Assembly (NCBI GenBank): GCA_037074705.1
Contig: CM073591.1
Span: forward strand, 92,105,532-92,169,531
Length of the DNA stretch: 64,000 nt
Direction: 5' to 3'
Source: Zhengitettix transpicula
Lineage: Eukaryota > Arthropoda > Insecta > Orthoptera > Tetrigidae
In this document: piece after piece, positions 13,775 to 26,032 of the stretch
Numbering within the stretch: the first letter of the stretch is position 1
Layout of the letters: every line of letters starts with the position of its first letter
Made by a program: the position numbers and the translations under genes
The notes under the pieces: generated by a model
What the model was told of the DNA's origin: nothing
Databases searched by the model: none
The model's input: only the letters and a program-made list of their open reading frames with translations

Positions 13775-14011
13775 CAAATATAGACAAAATAAGTTATATA
13801 AGTGATAATATAAATACACAACTTTTCTGGGATCCTTGTCCCTTTCTTCAGGTGCTAATAAGAGCCTAGAGCAACACAACTGCTCTCGTAATTTGACAGA
13901 ACTCAAAAGCTTTTGAAACTTGTCATCTGACGAGTGCAGTTGTGTCGCTCGAGAAAAGGACAAGGATCCGTCATGTAGTATTTATATTATCACTTATTTT
14001 GTCTGTATTTG
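13775..14011. mobile_element. Fold-back (long inverted-repeat) element
   Basis: Almost the whole segment is one imperfect inverted repeat. The outer arms carry AGACAAAATAAG and a matching CTTATTTTGTCT, together with the inverted forms of AGTGATAATATAAATAC and GGATCCTTGTCC. The inner arms 13869-13888 and 13931-13950 pair at 18 of 20 positions, with an AAAGCTTT core near the centre. The left arm holds roughly 30 unpaired extra bases. There is no transposase and no clear target duplication. The structure suggests a fold-back MITE. The right-arm 21-mer is nearly identical to one at 2616-2636, so it belongs to a dispersed family. The 69-codon minus frame here is a by-product. Confidence 0.65.
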
Positions 14012-16208
14012 AATATCTTTTTTATTATTTATTGTTCTAATTTTTACCGAAGTTTGTTTTACGATATAAATATTAATAAAAGTAGTGCAAAATTACAACA
14101 AATCAATAATACCTTCCGTTATCCGACAATTGTTGAAAATATACTATGTTGGAAATCTAGCAATATTAATGCAAATTAGAAGACTCGTCCACGCCCTGAC
14201 ACATTTTTGCATAATGTCCGCAGGCAATATTATGTATTAAAAAATTAAAAAATATGATTTAAGTTGAATATCATTAAATAAATAATTTATATGGATACAT
14301 ATGTTCCAGCTATTTAGTGTCGTATACGGCAGATAACTTCACGATCATGTGATTTTCATTTGAACGACAGATTCACATTTGAGGATTCACCTATTGAGTA
14401 AACCGTAGATATTTTCGGTATGGTTTAATTGGAATTATAAACATTAATCCTAGTTAATACCAAATAAAACATTAACAATACGATTTTAGGCTTCGAATAA
14501 CATTTATTTTTGAACAATTATTTACTATTCAAGTTCTACAGACACCAGTTACTGCTTAAGGGTAAACTAACCAGAAGAATCTGCATTGCTGATACCTCTA
14601 CTGATCACCGGAATTTAAACGAAGGTTTTATTAAAAGAATTATTTCTATTTTTTCAATATCAGACACAATATATTTTTACGTGATGGTAGGAAAAAATAT
14701 TGGGGGAAATAATTGAAAGCATGTCCGTTTTACGCTGCAGACCTAATTTAGTATTAATTATGATAACTATTTAAAATTGTTAAAAACATTTTGTTTTCTA
14801 AATGACGTCTCAATGATAAGCCCTTCAAAAACAGTTTTAATCACGTATTATCATGTATTAGGATTATATAAACATTTTCAAAAATTTTCTAAATAGAATA
14901 TAAATTTGTGAATATCAATAATTAAGTTTTTTTCCATTTTTTAAATACTGCAAGCGTTGTCATTCGAAGCCATATTTTTCTTGACTAAGAGAGACTCAAG
15001 TTAGTCTTACTTCTTAACTATTCTATTATTACCGTCACATAATTAAAAGGTTTTATTGAACTGCCGATTTGTAAATAAAAAACCGTTCATTCGTAAATGA
15101 ATGCTTGATTTCACCCCAATAAGTTGAGTAATTTAATTCTAAACTATACTACAGAAATTTCGTTAAAATGTCCGAATATAGGGCATATAAAGCAAGAACA
15201 AGTAAAAACGAAAACTTGAGGAGAATCAGAGTAACTTTCGAAGTATTGTTAAATTTCTGTATTAATGTAAATGCACCAAACGAGCTTTATATACGTTAAT
15301 TGAGTATTTCGAAGAAATATTTTTACGAAAACTAACGTGTTTTATCGAGAATATATAATTGAACAAAATATATGTAATTAATATTGAAACATTACAAACT
15401 CATGAAAAAGCATTTTAATAATTAAAAAGGGAAATACAATATGCAACGAACATTTTACTAACAATATAGTGTTTCTACACTTCTCGGATCCAAAAACTCC
15501 TTATGAATAAAAAAATTGCATTTAAGATGATTTGTGGGTCTCGCATCCCAGGTACGCAGTTCGTTACAGGAAGATGCTTGAACTCGTGTCCTGATTTCAG
15601 GTCTCATTGTGGTAGTAAGGACAGGCTGACAGGTTTCAGTCTCTTTGAGCACTCTGTAACTAGAGAAGCAGTTTCTTTTGTTGGCTCACGGCGAGGACCC
15701 GCCCAGAGAGCTGTAAAACCTGCTGGCCATTAGGTAAGAGTCAGTCGGGCTTCCATCTGGAAAGATACGGCATCACGGCAGTTCCGTAATGAACGAGATC
15801 CAGCAGAAAAACCTGCAGGAAGAACGACACAGAGAGCGAAAACTTTCCGTTTTAACAAAACCTTGTCAAACATAAATTGTTTTAGTCTCTAAATTATTTA
15901 AATAAATATTAACTTAACAATCATATATAATTTAGCATCGATATAAAGCATTTCATTTATGAAGAACTTCATTCTCGTAATTATTTAAAATATGAGCTAA
16001 AACTCAAATATTGGAATATTACATACATAAATCTATCCTGTTTGCAGGATAGATTTTCGTGTATCTAAATAAGTTGATTCTTTCTTCAATACTAATTGTT
16101 TAATAACATGTGAATAACATTGAAAAAAATTCAGTTACAGCAATCAATTACTTGGTGATAATAATAGTGACTTTTCAATTTCTCTTTTTCCTATGTGTCA
16201 CAATAGTA
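14012..16208. other. AT-rich stretch with an unidentified less-AT block
   Basis: From about 15480 to 15840 the sequence is richer in G+C and open on both strands (76 codons plus 15503-15733; 64 codons minus 15458-15652), without a motif I know. A perfect 12 bp stem with a 4-base loop lies at 16029-16056. The rest is featureless. Confidence 0.4.
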
Positions 16209-16735
16209 AAAAGGGTGAGTCAATAAGTTTTGCCTCCTATTTTTTCTCTTTTATTTGTCAAGACAATTAAATGCAATTTACGCAGCATAAACCCACAACG
16301 TCATTGATTAAATTTTCACTTTTCAATATAGTCTCCGTCCTTTTCCACAGTTTTTGTACACGTTTTGACAAGGACATGTATTCCACTGCGGTAAAAAGCG
16401 TGGTCTTGCATCCTAAGCCGTCGACGCAACGGTGTTTGCCCTTCAGATTCGTCACAGCGACGAATCCATTGACGAACAGTGTTGCATCACCATTCACATT
16501 TTTCCGCCTTTCGTGAACGCGAATGTGCGTTTAACCTTCACATTCGATCACAGGTCGCTGTCTAATACGTACGACGATGTCAGCCATTTTGCTACCACCA
16601 GTTGACTTAGAAAGTTGTTACTGCGGTGGATTGGAGAATAATATTTGAGAAATCGCGACAAACTCAAAATTTTTACACTAACTAACGTGTTGAACAAGGA
16701 AAAAATATGAGACGTTACTTATTGAACCACCGTCG
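16209..16735 (-). mobile_element. Internally deleted mariner-like transposon
   Basis: Inverted termini face each other: GGTGAGTCAATAAGT near 16214 and, on the other strand, GGTGGTTCAATAAGT ending at 16731. The similarity continues to a shared TATTTTTTC. TA dinucleotides sit just outside at 16207-16208 and 16736-16737, the duplication expected of Tc1/mariner insertion. At 527 bp it is far shorter than an intact ~1.3 kb mariner. The interior retains both ends of a transposase on the minus strand and lacks the catalytic middle, so it could only move if another element supplied the enzyme. Confidence 0.75.
16316..16587 (-). pseudogene. Mariner transposase remnant, catalytic core deleted
   Basis: Reading leftward from the ATG at 16585-16587, the start gives MADIVVRIRQRPVIECEG, which looks like a mariner N-terminus. 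After stops and frame changes comes a helix-turn-helix-like TVRQWIRRCDESEG. The reading then jumps straight to FYRSGIHVLVK and VEKDGDYIEK followed by a stop, which is the usual mariner C-terminal signature. The whole DD34D catalytic region, about two thirds of the normal ~345 residues, is missing. The parts lie in different frames, so it cannot be expressed as one protein. Identification rests on the order and wording of these motifs and on the flanking inverted repeats. Confidence 0.7.
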
Positions 16736-19112
16736 TATAATCTATTATGCACGTCACTTTATTTTTATGTCCTTTGATCATTTTAGTGTTTCTAGTCAGT
16801 TAAAATACTCCTGTTGTGTTTTCCTTGCTACAAGTATAAATCCAATTAAATCGAGTAAAAAGAATTGTTTTACGCGATTCCTGAAACATCGGAGCATGAA
16901 CATTGGGTTTCTATTCGGTGGGGACGGTTATCCGTTCCAATTTTAAAGAAAAGGGTCTATATAAAAACCATGGTGTGTTTCTGGGGTAATCTCTGTTACG
17001 GAAATATACAATTGTGACGCATAGCTTGTCTCAGTCACTTTTAAACGAATTTAGCCTCTATTAAAATATATTCCCGTATAAATCTGAATTACAATAGAAC
17101 GGATGTGTTTCAAAGGAAAGATGGGTGCTTTTAGTGTAAATTATACTTCTAATTTCTATAAATAGGAGTTGATAATTACATAAATCATTTTGGGATTCAG
17201 AAGTATAATATGTAAATGATGTGAGAAAACAAAAATATTAGTGTTGTAATCCATAGCTATGATCGTGTGACTTTCTGTTTTTGAAATAAAAAAAAACAAA
17301 TATCGATGGAACTTTGGTAAGCCTATAGACTCAAACAAAGTAAATGAAAAAACAGCAATTTAATATCAACTATTCAAATCTAGGATTCGACTATCACCAT
17401 TTAGAATCTGATAGGTTCTTCGTTGTTTGGCTGTGGTACTAGTTAGACTTCCTGACGTCGTTGAATAGTACCTTTCGGTTACTGCCATTATTAATTAGAA
17501 AACACAAATAATTTATATAATAACATCAAAAACATTTTATATATAAAAAACGTTTATACATATATGAAATCAAAAATTAATAAAATCAATGTCTGACAGC
17601 TCTTGTCAAACCTACATGTTTTAAATACATGAAATTGTAAATAAACAAAGAGGACAAATTTGTTAATATAAATAATATTTATATACTTAAATTGTTATAT
17701 TTTTAATTGCATATAAACGATTTACAAATAATTTTTCAAATCTTGATGCAACGAAAAACTACATGGTAATATATTAACAGACAAAACATTCGTCTACGGC
17801 TAAAGTAAAACATATTTGAATTGCTTGTCGATTTCCAATATTCGACGTGAAAAGAAGTGCTGATGTTTATGTCCATAGCGATTGACTGTTTTTAAGATTG
17901 ACAGCGCTCGCAAAGCTATCAATTCAGTTCATGTATGGTGAATGTTAATTAGCTCTTACCGTGTGGTGATTTAATGGTGGCCCCGATCGTGCCGACGACA
18001 GGCTGATTGACGCCAAAGCGCTGCTACATGACCTTCTCTTTCACGCATTACAGCGTGGATATTTTATGATAATCGCTGCATTACATTTCCCGCCATTTAA
18101 TATTTAGTGGCGGTGATGTTACCTGTGACACAGTGGGGCCCCTGGTTTTAGCACCTACAATCTCGCCAAAATTACACTGTACTTAATACACGAGGAATTT
18201 TAAAGTAATGGCGCAGAATTGGTCACTTCAAAAATAATAAATTATCAACATATATTACTGACTAAATTCTACTTTGTACGGTTAGAATTTTTATTCGTGA
18301 ATTATTACTGTTTTTGTTAAAAGAAATTTTCTTAGACACCGTTAAGTTTTAATGTTCTTTTACTGAACAACAAAACAGAATTTTTTAAAATATTGTACTT
18401 AGTTAATCTCTATTTTCCGGTCAGAAAAATATTATTCTCATATATGTATAGTCATTTTCAAATTTGATCTTCAATTAATTTAATTCTATATACATACATA
18501 TATATTTTAAATAATGTCCTTACGTGTAGTTATTTATTTAAAATAATTATATTCCTTGTAATTCCAGTTATTGTAATTTCATGTATCTGCCACCGGTAAA
18601 ACCGCCCATTTGTATATTAAATTAATACATATATACTTCATGTATATCACGGATATTAAATATATTTTAATGGATATTTGCTATATTTACTTATTCAATT
18701 CCACAAAGAAATTTAGAAATCTTATTCTTCAAATACTTAATTATATTACACGATCTAAGACCTTCAATGTGACCATAAATTCGTATAGAAGGTACTCTAA
18801 AGAGATTAAAAGCTATAGTACCTGTATAATGTACGTCAGTGGCTCAGAATAAAGTCGTAAAACCTGCAAATAACTTATTCCGGGACACAAGCAGACAATG
18901 AAGACCATCTCGACCTTCTGACTCAAATCTATTGTAGGAACAATTGACGGACTATCATAGTAGCAAAAGCCAGCTGCAGTAAAGAACTCGAAAATTGAAG
19001 ACCGATCGCGGAGTCTCCGTGGATCTGTTGGAGAAGTTTCCTATAAATACTGTCTATGAAAAATCTTAGGCTTCTGTACCTTAACTTCCAGTCCTTCTGG
19101 CAGACCACGCAT
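16736..19112. other. AT-rich stretch with one GC-richer block
   Basis: At about 17960-18160 composition rises, with GGTGGCCCC and GGGGCCCC words and no frame. It may be a conserved non-coding block or an old repeat. The remaining frames (60-80 codons) are AT-rich noise. Around 18840-19090 there is another mildly GC-richer patch without identity. Confidence 0.4.
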
Positions 19113-19275
19113 AATTTTTTTATAATTATTTATTAACAGACGCATCAACAGCTCAGGTTATTAGCGACTAATTGAGGGAACTCAATTTGCCTTGTCTGGG
19201 GCCTGATTTGTCGAGAGTTTCTCTCACGCATACAAACATCCATGCCCTCGCCGGGGTCGAACCCGGAACATCAAA
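19113..19275 (-). mobile_element. tRNA-derived SINE remnant, 5' truncated
   Basis: On the minus strand the segment opens with a polymerase III B-box-like GGGTTCGACCCC (19253-19264). A body of about 130 bp follows, ending in an A-rich AATAAATAATTATAAAAAAA tail (19113-19132). A T-arm-like box upstream of a body with an A-rich end is the architecture of a tRNA-derived SINE. No A box is visible upstream, so the head appears truncated or decayed. The overlapping 75-codon plus frame is incidental. Confidence 0.55.
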
Positions 19276-22078
19276 ATTTTCCAAACTCACTTGTTTGCCT
19301 GCCTGTTTCAAATCTTGTAATAGATTTTTAACCTTCTTCCTACTATTTTTTTTTCATTTTTTCACACTGACTTTCTTTAAGTTAATCTATTATAATTAGG
19401 TCATCATAATTTCTAATTAGAAAAAAGTTTCATGTTTCAGAAATAGATAGTGCTTAGCCATAGATATTGGCGTCATACAGCAGATGAATTAAAGAAATTA
19501 CGCGTCATGCTGACGTTATCGCAAGACTGGCCACTACAATTTAAAGATATGTGCACAAAGCCAATGATAAAAAACGCATGCTTAATGATTTATATATTTT
19601 TACGCTATCTTCTGTATTTTTCTGAAAAATTTTTATTGTTATACAGACGATACATAAGACCCAACACAGAATTAATTCACTTAATACATAAATTTAACAG
19701 TGTGTCTTTTTTATAATAGTTCCTAAATAAAAGTTTAATCCTGTGTAGGTGATAATAATATTTCTAACATCAACGTCTCGAAAAGGTTAGTCAATAGTAA
19801 TAGTTCAAATCATCGTGATAATATGCACACACTTCTGCACAGTACAATTCTACGAACAAATGTGCGAACTTACTTCAGCATAAATGGTATCCTCTCAATT
19901 CAGCCGATATTGGAGCAATTCCCAACCAAGTAAAATTATTGAACTATAGAGTGCGTATTCTCCCAAAACATTTTCCATGGACCTCTACTGTGTTTACGTC
20001 GCATGGCATTAGTGTATATTATGTTGCGATTGATACTCAGATGCATTGCGCAAAGCCGAGTAAGATCTCTAACGGCTTGCAACTATCTAGCTTTATCTGA
20101 AATGAAAAACAAAATTGAGATCAAGCTTTCAACTACATTTACCAGTAGCATTATTCTGATATGAATATCTTAAATCAACCATACCTAATAACAATGCAAA
20201 ATTCACAGTGTTCTCGGATCGTACTCTAAAATGATTCCATGCCTAAACGCTACGGCGACTAATGTACAATAGTCTATCCTTTTTGCATCTCAGACAAATG
20301 TAATTTATTTAGTATATATTAGATCTATGGAAGTTATTGCAAAATATATTAAAAGGATCATTCAAAATTTCAGTTCGTAACCTGGTGTCATTCATTATGT
20401 GCAATAAATTTGACGTATTTCGGTATATGAATTTGTTTATAATTATTATCATTTCGTTCTTTTGTGTGAATATTCTGGAAGGCCAACGACGTAAATCATT
20501 CTGTAACCATCTGCTTGCTCTTTTTTAAAACATATATGTATTTTTATCCATGTGCCCGAGAAACTGAAGCATACCCCCTGAGTCCTTATTATTCGCGAAG
20601 TCCTTGTTTGTATAGAACACATCATTACTGGTATAATACACCGTCGGTGCGGAGTTTGTTTCAGCCCAAGGGTATTAAAGTGCACGTCGCGCTGAGAATA
20701 TGCTCCAATTTGCAGTTAAGAAGACATTTACAGCCGCGGGTAATCCAACGGTGTGTAGGCTTCCTTAGTTCCAGGGGACACCGACGTAATATCCACGGTA
20801 CCGTCTTGGAGTGGATCACAACTAAACGCAACAGTAAAAATGTCTTCGTCACTTCTAAATTTTATTAGAGAAACGACTTGCTATATGCTTTGTTCACATC
20901 AAAATCAAAGTAGAACATATTTGTTTCTCTGGAATATATCAGTCCTGACTGACAAAGTTCCACATGCAACGTTCATCCAATGTTTCCTACCACCACTAAT
21001 TGCCGTATTTTAATGGCTATATTCGTGTCTCTAGAAAACTGAATGCCTTATGTGACGAATAACATAAAAGTTATACTACCTGTTAAAAGGATTAATAAAA
21101 ATTTATATGACCTGTTAAAACGTTTTAAAAATTTTATACGATTTATAGTAATGTTATATTACATAACTCGTAGTACATAAAGAATGTCGAGTTATGTAAA
21201 TTGGCACATAGTGATTATTATTTTAATATTATAAATCTCCAAAGATATTAACTATTTTAAAGTTGTAATGTTAAATTAAGTTAATTTTACTGTATAGATG
21301 AATCCTGATGAGAAGGCGAAAGGTGCAGACTAAATATTGATAATAATACTATTGTTCCTGTAAAATGTTATTCTATGTTTAACATAAATTATATTTATAC
21401 AGCCAATTCGTATCGTTTATGAGTATACCATTTCTGTTATGATAACGCTACAGCTATTTGGATTTTTAGAAAAATTAAATTATTTTTTATTCTTCTATCA
21501 AAATTAGATACTTAATATTTTTCTAAAATTAAAAATTTCATTTATTTTATAACTCACTTAAAATACACTGAAAAATTTCCCCTTTATTTTCAATATTTGC
21601 TTGTCTCTTAAAAATAATATGCTCGAGACAAATTTCAATGACAGTAAAATTTGCGGTCGAAACTGTATTGAAACTTTTCATGAAGACTTGACGTCTTTTT
21701 TTACTATCTGGATAACCGCCCATCGTTCGGGAATGAAAACATTATTAACGAGAGATTTACGTATTTTGACGACATTTTTACGACCGTTACACGGCCATTA
21801 TAAAAAAAATTTAATTTTAATTTTTTCATAACTGTGAAAGTTATTTACCCCTTCAAAGAAAGCCCGATTTTGGGACGATCGCCACGATGGAAGGTAATTT
21901 AATTTTACTTTTAAAATCTTGCTGCGCCTCCATATATAACAATTACATAAAGTCTCATCGAATTTAAAACAATGACATCAGTTTCGGATCTCTTCATGCA
22001 TGAAATGTAAACATACTTTAATAACTCTACTCTGAAAAATATATAAAAAGGAATATTCTTTATTTACACAGATCACAA
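19276..22078. other. AT-rich stretch; unidentified ORF-bearing block at 20.5 kb
   Basis: The block 20449-20868 is less AT-rich. It carries a 117-codon plus frame (20515-20868) and two minus frames of 63 and 78 codons. The plus frame has no domain I recognise and no obvious initiation context. Open frames on both strands argue for a decayed repeat or chance openness, though an exon fragment cannot be excluded. The rest, including the 88-codon frame at 19450-19716, shows nothing. Confidence 0.35.
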
Positions 22079-22240
22079 ACTCACGTCTGCGTTCAACAAA
22101 ATATTTGCGATTTGACAAATAAGGTTTACATTCTAAATGTTGTTATGAATTTTAATACGACTCACGTATGACTTCAACATAATATTTGCGACTCGACATA
22201 TAACGTTTACATTCTAAATGTTATAATGAATTTTAATACG
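22079..22240. repeat. Tandem duplication, two 81 bp units
   Basis: Units at 22079-22159 and 22160-22240 both start ACTCACGT and share ATATTTGCGA and TTTACATTCTAAATGTT before ending GAATTTTAATACG. A handful of substitutions separate them, so the duplication is not very recent. No coding or palindromic content is seen. Confidence 0.8.
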
Positions 22241-23017
22241 ACCATCTAACCTCTAACATTTTTGTTGCACTATTACTCTCTAATTATTTTAGTGTACCTA
22301 TTTAACATGTTCCAATGTAATAAATTTCCGTCAGTTGATGTGCCTCGCCTCCTAATTCGTCCATCTGACTGGACTGCAGCTGGACGTAACGAATTGCATC
22401 AGGTAGTCCTGGCTGTGAATTAGCATGGCTAATTTAGTTCCACGACCCGACAGACCGAAAACAGCTTATTGTCTGATGCTCTGAGTTGTCCGAGTATTCG
22501 ATCGAATAAAATTGATCGCAAATATAACATAAATTATCAAATTCAATTTTTATTAATTTTATCTTTAATATTTCATTTTACAAAAATAATTATTGCATTG
22601 AAAGTATATTCTACGATAACACAATTTCGGGGATTTTAAAATCATGCTTATATTTACCTTTTCGTGAGAAGTGGCTATCTAACAGTAGAACGAATCGCCG
22701 TAGCTCTTGGAAGAAGTAGACTTCAAATTTACTGGTCGTTCTCGTTTAAAATTGTGTATTTCGACCACGGTAGTCAAATCAAAATTTTTAAGTCAACCTA
22801 AATTTATATTGTTAGTTTTCTGCCAAATTTTCCTTAAAATTTTTATTTAATCATTTTAATAGGTTTTTTATTGGTTTTGTAGTATTAAACTTCAACCTGA
22901 AGAGGTTGCAAAGTTAGCGACTAAAAGTAGTTTGATTTTCCATAAAATAAATTTTTTCTGACTTCAAATTTGCTGTACCTTATTTATAAGTTGTCTCAAT
23001 TGTCAGAATATATATAT
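22241..23017. other. AT-rich stretch with one GC-richer block
   Basis: From about 22320 to 22500 the sequence is less AT-rich and contains GAATTAGCATGGCTAATT, a near-palindrome holding homeodomain-type TAAT cores. It is non-coding as far as I can tell. The rest is featureless up to the TA run that precedes the LTR. Confidence 0.35.
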
Positions 23018-23931
23018 TGTAATACTAATTAGAGGCCATTAAATTTTTTAATATGATTGGTTTGTTAGCGGTACATTTTTTGAAAGCAACAATCACGGCT
23101 CTTTGTCGGCTATAGTTGTTGGAAACCGCGCTCTCGTACGGAAGTCAGACCGGCGAACGTTTCGAGAGAGAGAGAGGAGGCTGACCTAAAAGTACGAATA
23201 GCGTGATGCAGGAAGTTCAACTGCGAGATCCATTAAACTCTATAAAACACAAGTAAATAGTTCTTGACGGAGAGACTCATGATATAAAATCGCAAAGTGG
23301 AAGCAAAAGGTTTGCACCACACAGATGCGAAATAACATTTCGCATAAAGGCATCGTGGAGACATACGTCCGAGGGCTGACCAAGGGAGCGGTGATCCCAA
23401 AATTCTAGGTGGAATAACAACGAGAACTACAACCGTGTTTATTAAAAATGATGTGTAGAATCAGTGAATAATGGCCATTTTAGTGAGTTGTGCCCTCAAG
23501 TTCCAAGAATCAGATCTGGTACCAGAAAGACATTTGTGAGTACCAAACCAATTATTTAAAGTCTGTAAACGAGGATTTAAGGTATAAGGCAAATTTCGTT
23601 ATATTGTTTAGTTTTCGTCTTCTTTATTGTGTTTAGAATTTATATTCCGTTCATTTCAATTTTGAATTGTTAATTAGTTTATTAAATTTGTTTGTTCTTA
23701 CTATCAAGTTCAATCGGTAGAGCATGAGAGAAAGAGTAATTAGATGTTATTGTTAAATTATAAAGTTGTATTTTCCTAGAAAGCCACAATAAAAATAATA
23801 AAATAAAATTTGTTTTTCTAATTAATTAATATTTTTTAATTAAAGCCTTCCAGTTGATCACTACATATTTGTGTCTTCAATGTGTGGCTAACTAGCAATT
23901 TAAATAATTAAAGATCAGACAGTTAATTACA
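23018..23931 (+). mobile_element. Solo LTR a, TA-associated LTR family
   Basis: The segment begins TGTAATACTAATTA right after a TATATAT run and ends GTTAATTACA before ATAAATATATG. Its ends are therefore short inverted TGTAAT/ATTACA termini, as in LTRs. Its middle aligns to LTR b over several hundred bases, sharing CAACTGCGAGATC, GGAAGCAAAAGGTTT, GTCCGAGGGCTGAC and AATCAGATCTGGTACCAGAAA. The 3' third holds several AATAAA-type words. At 914 bp it has no coding region, and no partner LTR with an internal gag-pol lies nearby, so it is a solo LTR left by recombination. Class is not provable without the internal region; Gypsy-like is plausible from the TA target preference. Confidence 0.75.
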
Positions 23932-25354
23932 ATAAATATATGTATATATATCATTAGACTTCAAATATTATGCTTATGTTAAATACAACATAATTGCGAT
24001 TTGATATCCCACGCACCTTATAATAAAATAAGCTTTCGAACAATAGAGGCCATTTGAGACCAAATATGCCAGACTTTCCTTCATATCACCTAACATACTG
24101 TACCCAGAAATATTATTTCTGCTTGTAAATTAAAATGTGAAGAATGACAGTAACTCATGATGTTGGTAATTATCATCGCAAAGGAGGGATCCCAGGATTG
24201 TAATAAACTCCAAACTCCAAAATCCCAATTAATACAGTAGGTTGGACCATCAGCTTAAAATAAAAGAACAGAAACACAAAGAAAAAATGAAGGATTAACA
24301 ACTGAAATAGCTTGTGGGTGTGTTTAATAAAATTAATTTAGGTTGAATCGAAAAAAAGTAGTAAATTTCCGTCAACTAATCAAATTATAATGCAGTTTGA
24401 AGTAAAGTGTAGGGTTAAACCATCGATTATTCCAGGCAGTGTTTCTTTTGTTCAGACGCCTTCGGCCTCTACTGAAACAGACTATGAAATTGACATTCTA
24501 ATAAATATATTCCTAGCCGTCATGGCAATAATAATCGAATTTAAGAAAAAATATACCATAATAAATTTATTATTCGCAATAATGACTCTATTAAAAATTG
24601 GTTGCCTTTAACACTTCACTTCCATAAACGCATAAAAAAATAATTGATATAAAAATTCTATTAATAAAAATTCACACTTTTGTAGTATTTTTCAGTAGCG
24701 TAAAAATGTGACATGAAATAAAAATGCTATATTTACGTAACTTAAAGCATTAAAAATGAAGCGCTTCAGGTTGGAATAGTACGTATAAAGAATGCGAACA
24801 GATATAGTAACACTTTTAACGCTAGACCAAATGTTACAGTTAAATGTAAATATTTTATGTTCAAAATTTTAATAACTTAGAATGAATATCCATGTGTTTT
24901 AATAACTTCAATCAGGCAGGCTTGATAACAACTTAGGCATTTTATGGCTAATAGATAAGACAAAAATTCACAATAACATACCCCTGTAAGGAAAAATGCA
25001 TTTAAAGAAACTTTCAAGACAAAATGTAAAAAGTTTAGAACCACATATCTAAACGTAACGTGACGCCATTACTTTACACATTGTCCAAATACCTTTATTC
25101 AGAAGGCTTCGCTACTTACTTTTAGTATAAGACAGTTTATCTTTGTCTACTCAGACATTCTACAGACGTATAATTAAAAATATATTTTTTCCCATTTAAT
25201 AATTTACATTTATTTAATATTTTAAACCAGTACATTTTATATTAATTGTTACTCTGTGCCATAGTAAAATATTATTTAAATAATACTAATTGTTTGATCC
25301 ATAGTTGCCCCAACGTGCATTGGCCTTATGTATTCTGTTACTCTAAAAGAAGAA
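23932..25354. other. AT-rich stretch, no feature seen
   Basis: One 73-codon frame (24390-24611, plus) has no motif. No member of the window's repeat families is recognised. Confidence 0.6.
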
Positions 25355-25685
25355 GAAGGTATACACAGGGAAATCCACAGAGACCACTCCCTCCTAAAGC
25401 ATAGGAAAGGGACTAAAAGGGAAAATGTGGAAAGGTAGAGCAAGGTATTCAAGGGTTAACTAGGGCCCCCAGGCTGCAGTTTTAAGGTTCCTGCCCGGAA
25501 ATTCGCTCAGAAAAGTATTGCAAGGAAACTCCTGGAAAATCCTAAATCAGGTAGGCCGGGCACTTGATACCCACGCCCTTCCGATGGCGGGAGAGGGGTT
25601 TGCCGTGGGAACGCAGAATTCCCTTCTCCGTGCCTCGACAAGGTTTGGAGGCAGGTGGCCGACTGTTCCAATGGGAACAAGAAAC
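25355..25685 (-). mobile_element. A-tailed retroelement, copy B (5' truncated)
   Basis: Minus-oriented copy. It shares GGGTTAACTAGGGCCCCC, CACGCCCTTCCGATGGCGGG and GTGCCTCGAC with the other members. Its head side stops at CCAATGGGAACA, so roughly the first 200 bp of the full element is missing. Its tail side (ATACACAGGGAAATCCACAG) resembles the ACACC-type tail of copies D and E more than that of A and F. Frames of 72 and 93 codons through it are by-products of the GC-rich repeat. Confidence 0.85.
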
Positions 25686-26032
25686 AAATCTTATCGTCAT
25701 TATCAATCTAGCATGCCCAATTTTCGAAGATTTTAATTCAAAATTAGACTGTCACTACCATCAAAATCATCCTAAGATGATATATAACGAATTTATCGAT
25801 TTAATACGTGCTCGAAATTATTTTACTGCATTTTGTACTATCTAAAATTTATGAATAATATTTGGAATTTCGTTCCTAGAAAAAGATAAAGTGCCATATA
25901 GTTATAACATTCCCTACAGAAACATGACTCAAAGCATCCAACCCTTTCATTTTCAATGCTTTGCACCATCGGTATTGACGGAGTTAGCAGTGAAAACGTT
26001 GTGTTTAAACCGGAGAATATTTTACAGAAATT
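25686..26032. other. AT-rich spacer, no feature seen
   Basis: Short unremarkable interval ending at a TA microsatellite. Confidence 0.6.

Noticed and set aside
20515..20868. 117-codon plus frame as a protein-coding exon
   Set aside because: No domain, no start context, and minus-strand frames of similar length overlap it. Openness follows from the local composition.
22895..22906. Shared 12-mer ACCTGAAGAGGT with 48328-48339 as a regulatory motif
   Set aside because: Flanks do not align, and a 12-mer match pair within 64 kb on its own is weak evidence.
23700..23725. tRNA A box (TCGGTAGAGCATGAGA) inside LTR a
   Set aside because: The aligned positions in LTR b lack it and no B box follows. 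It is a chance resemblance.
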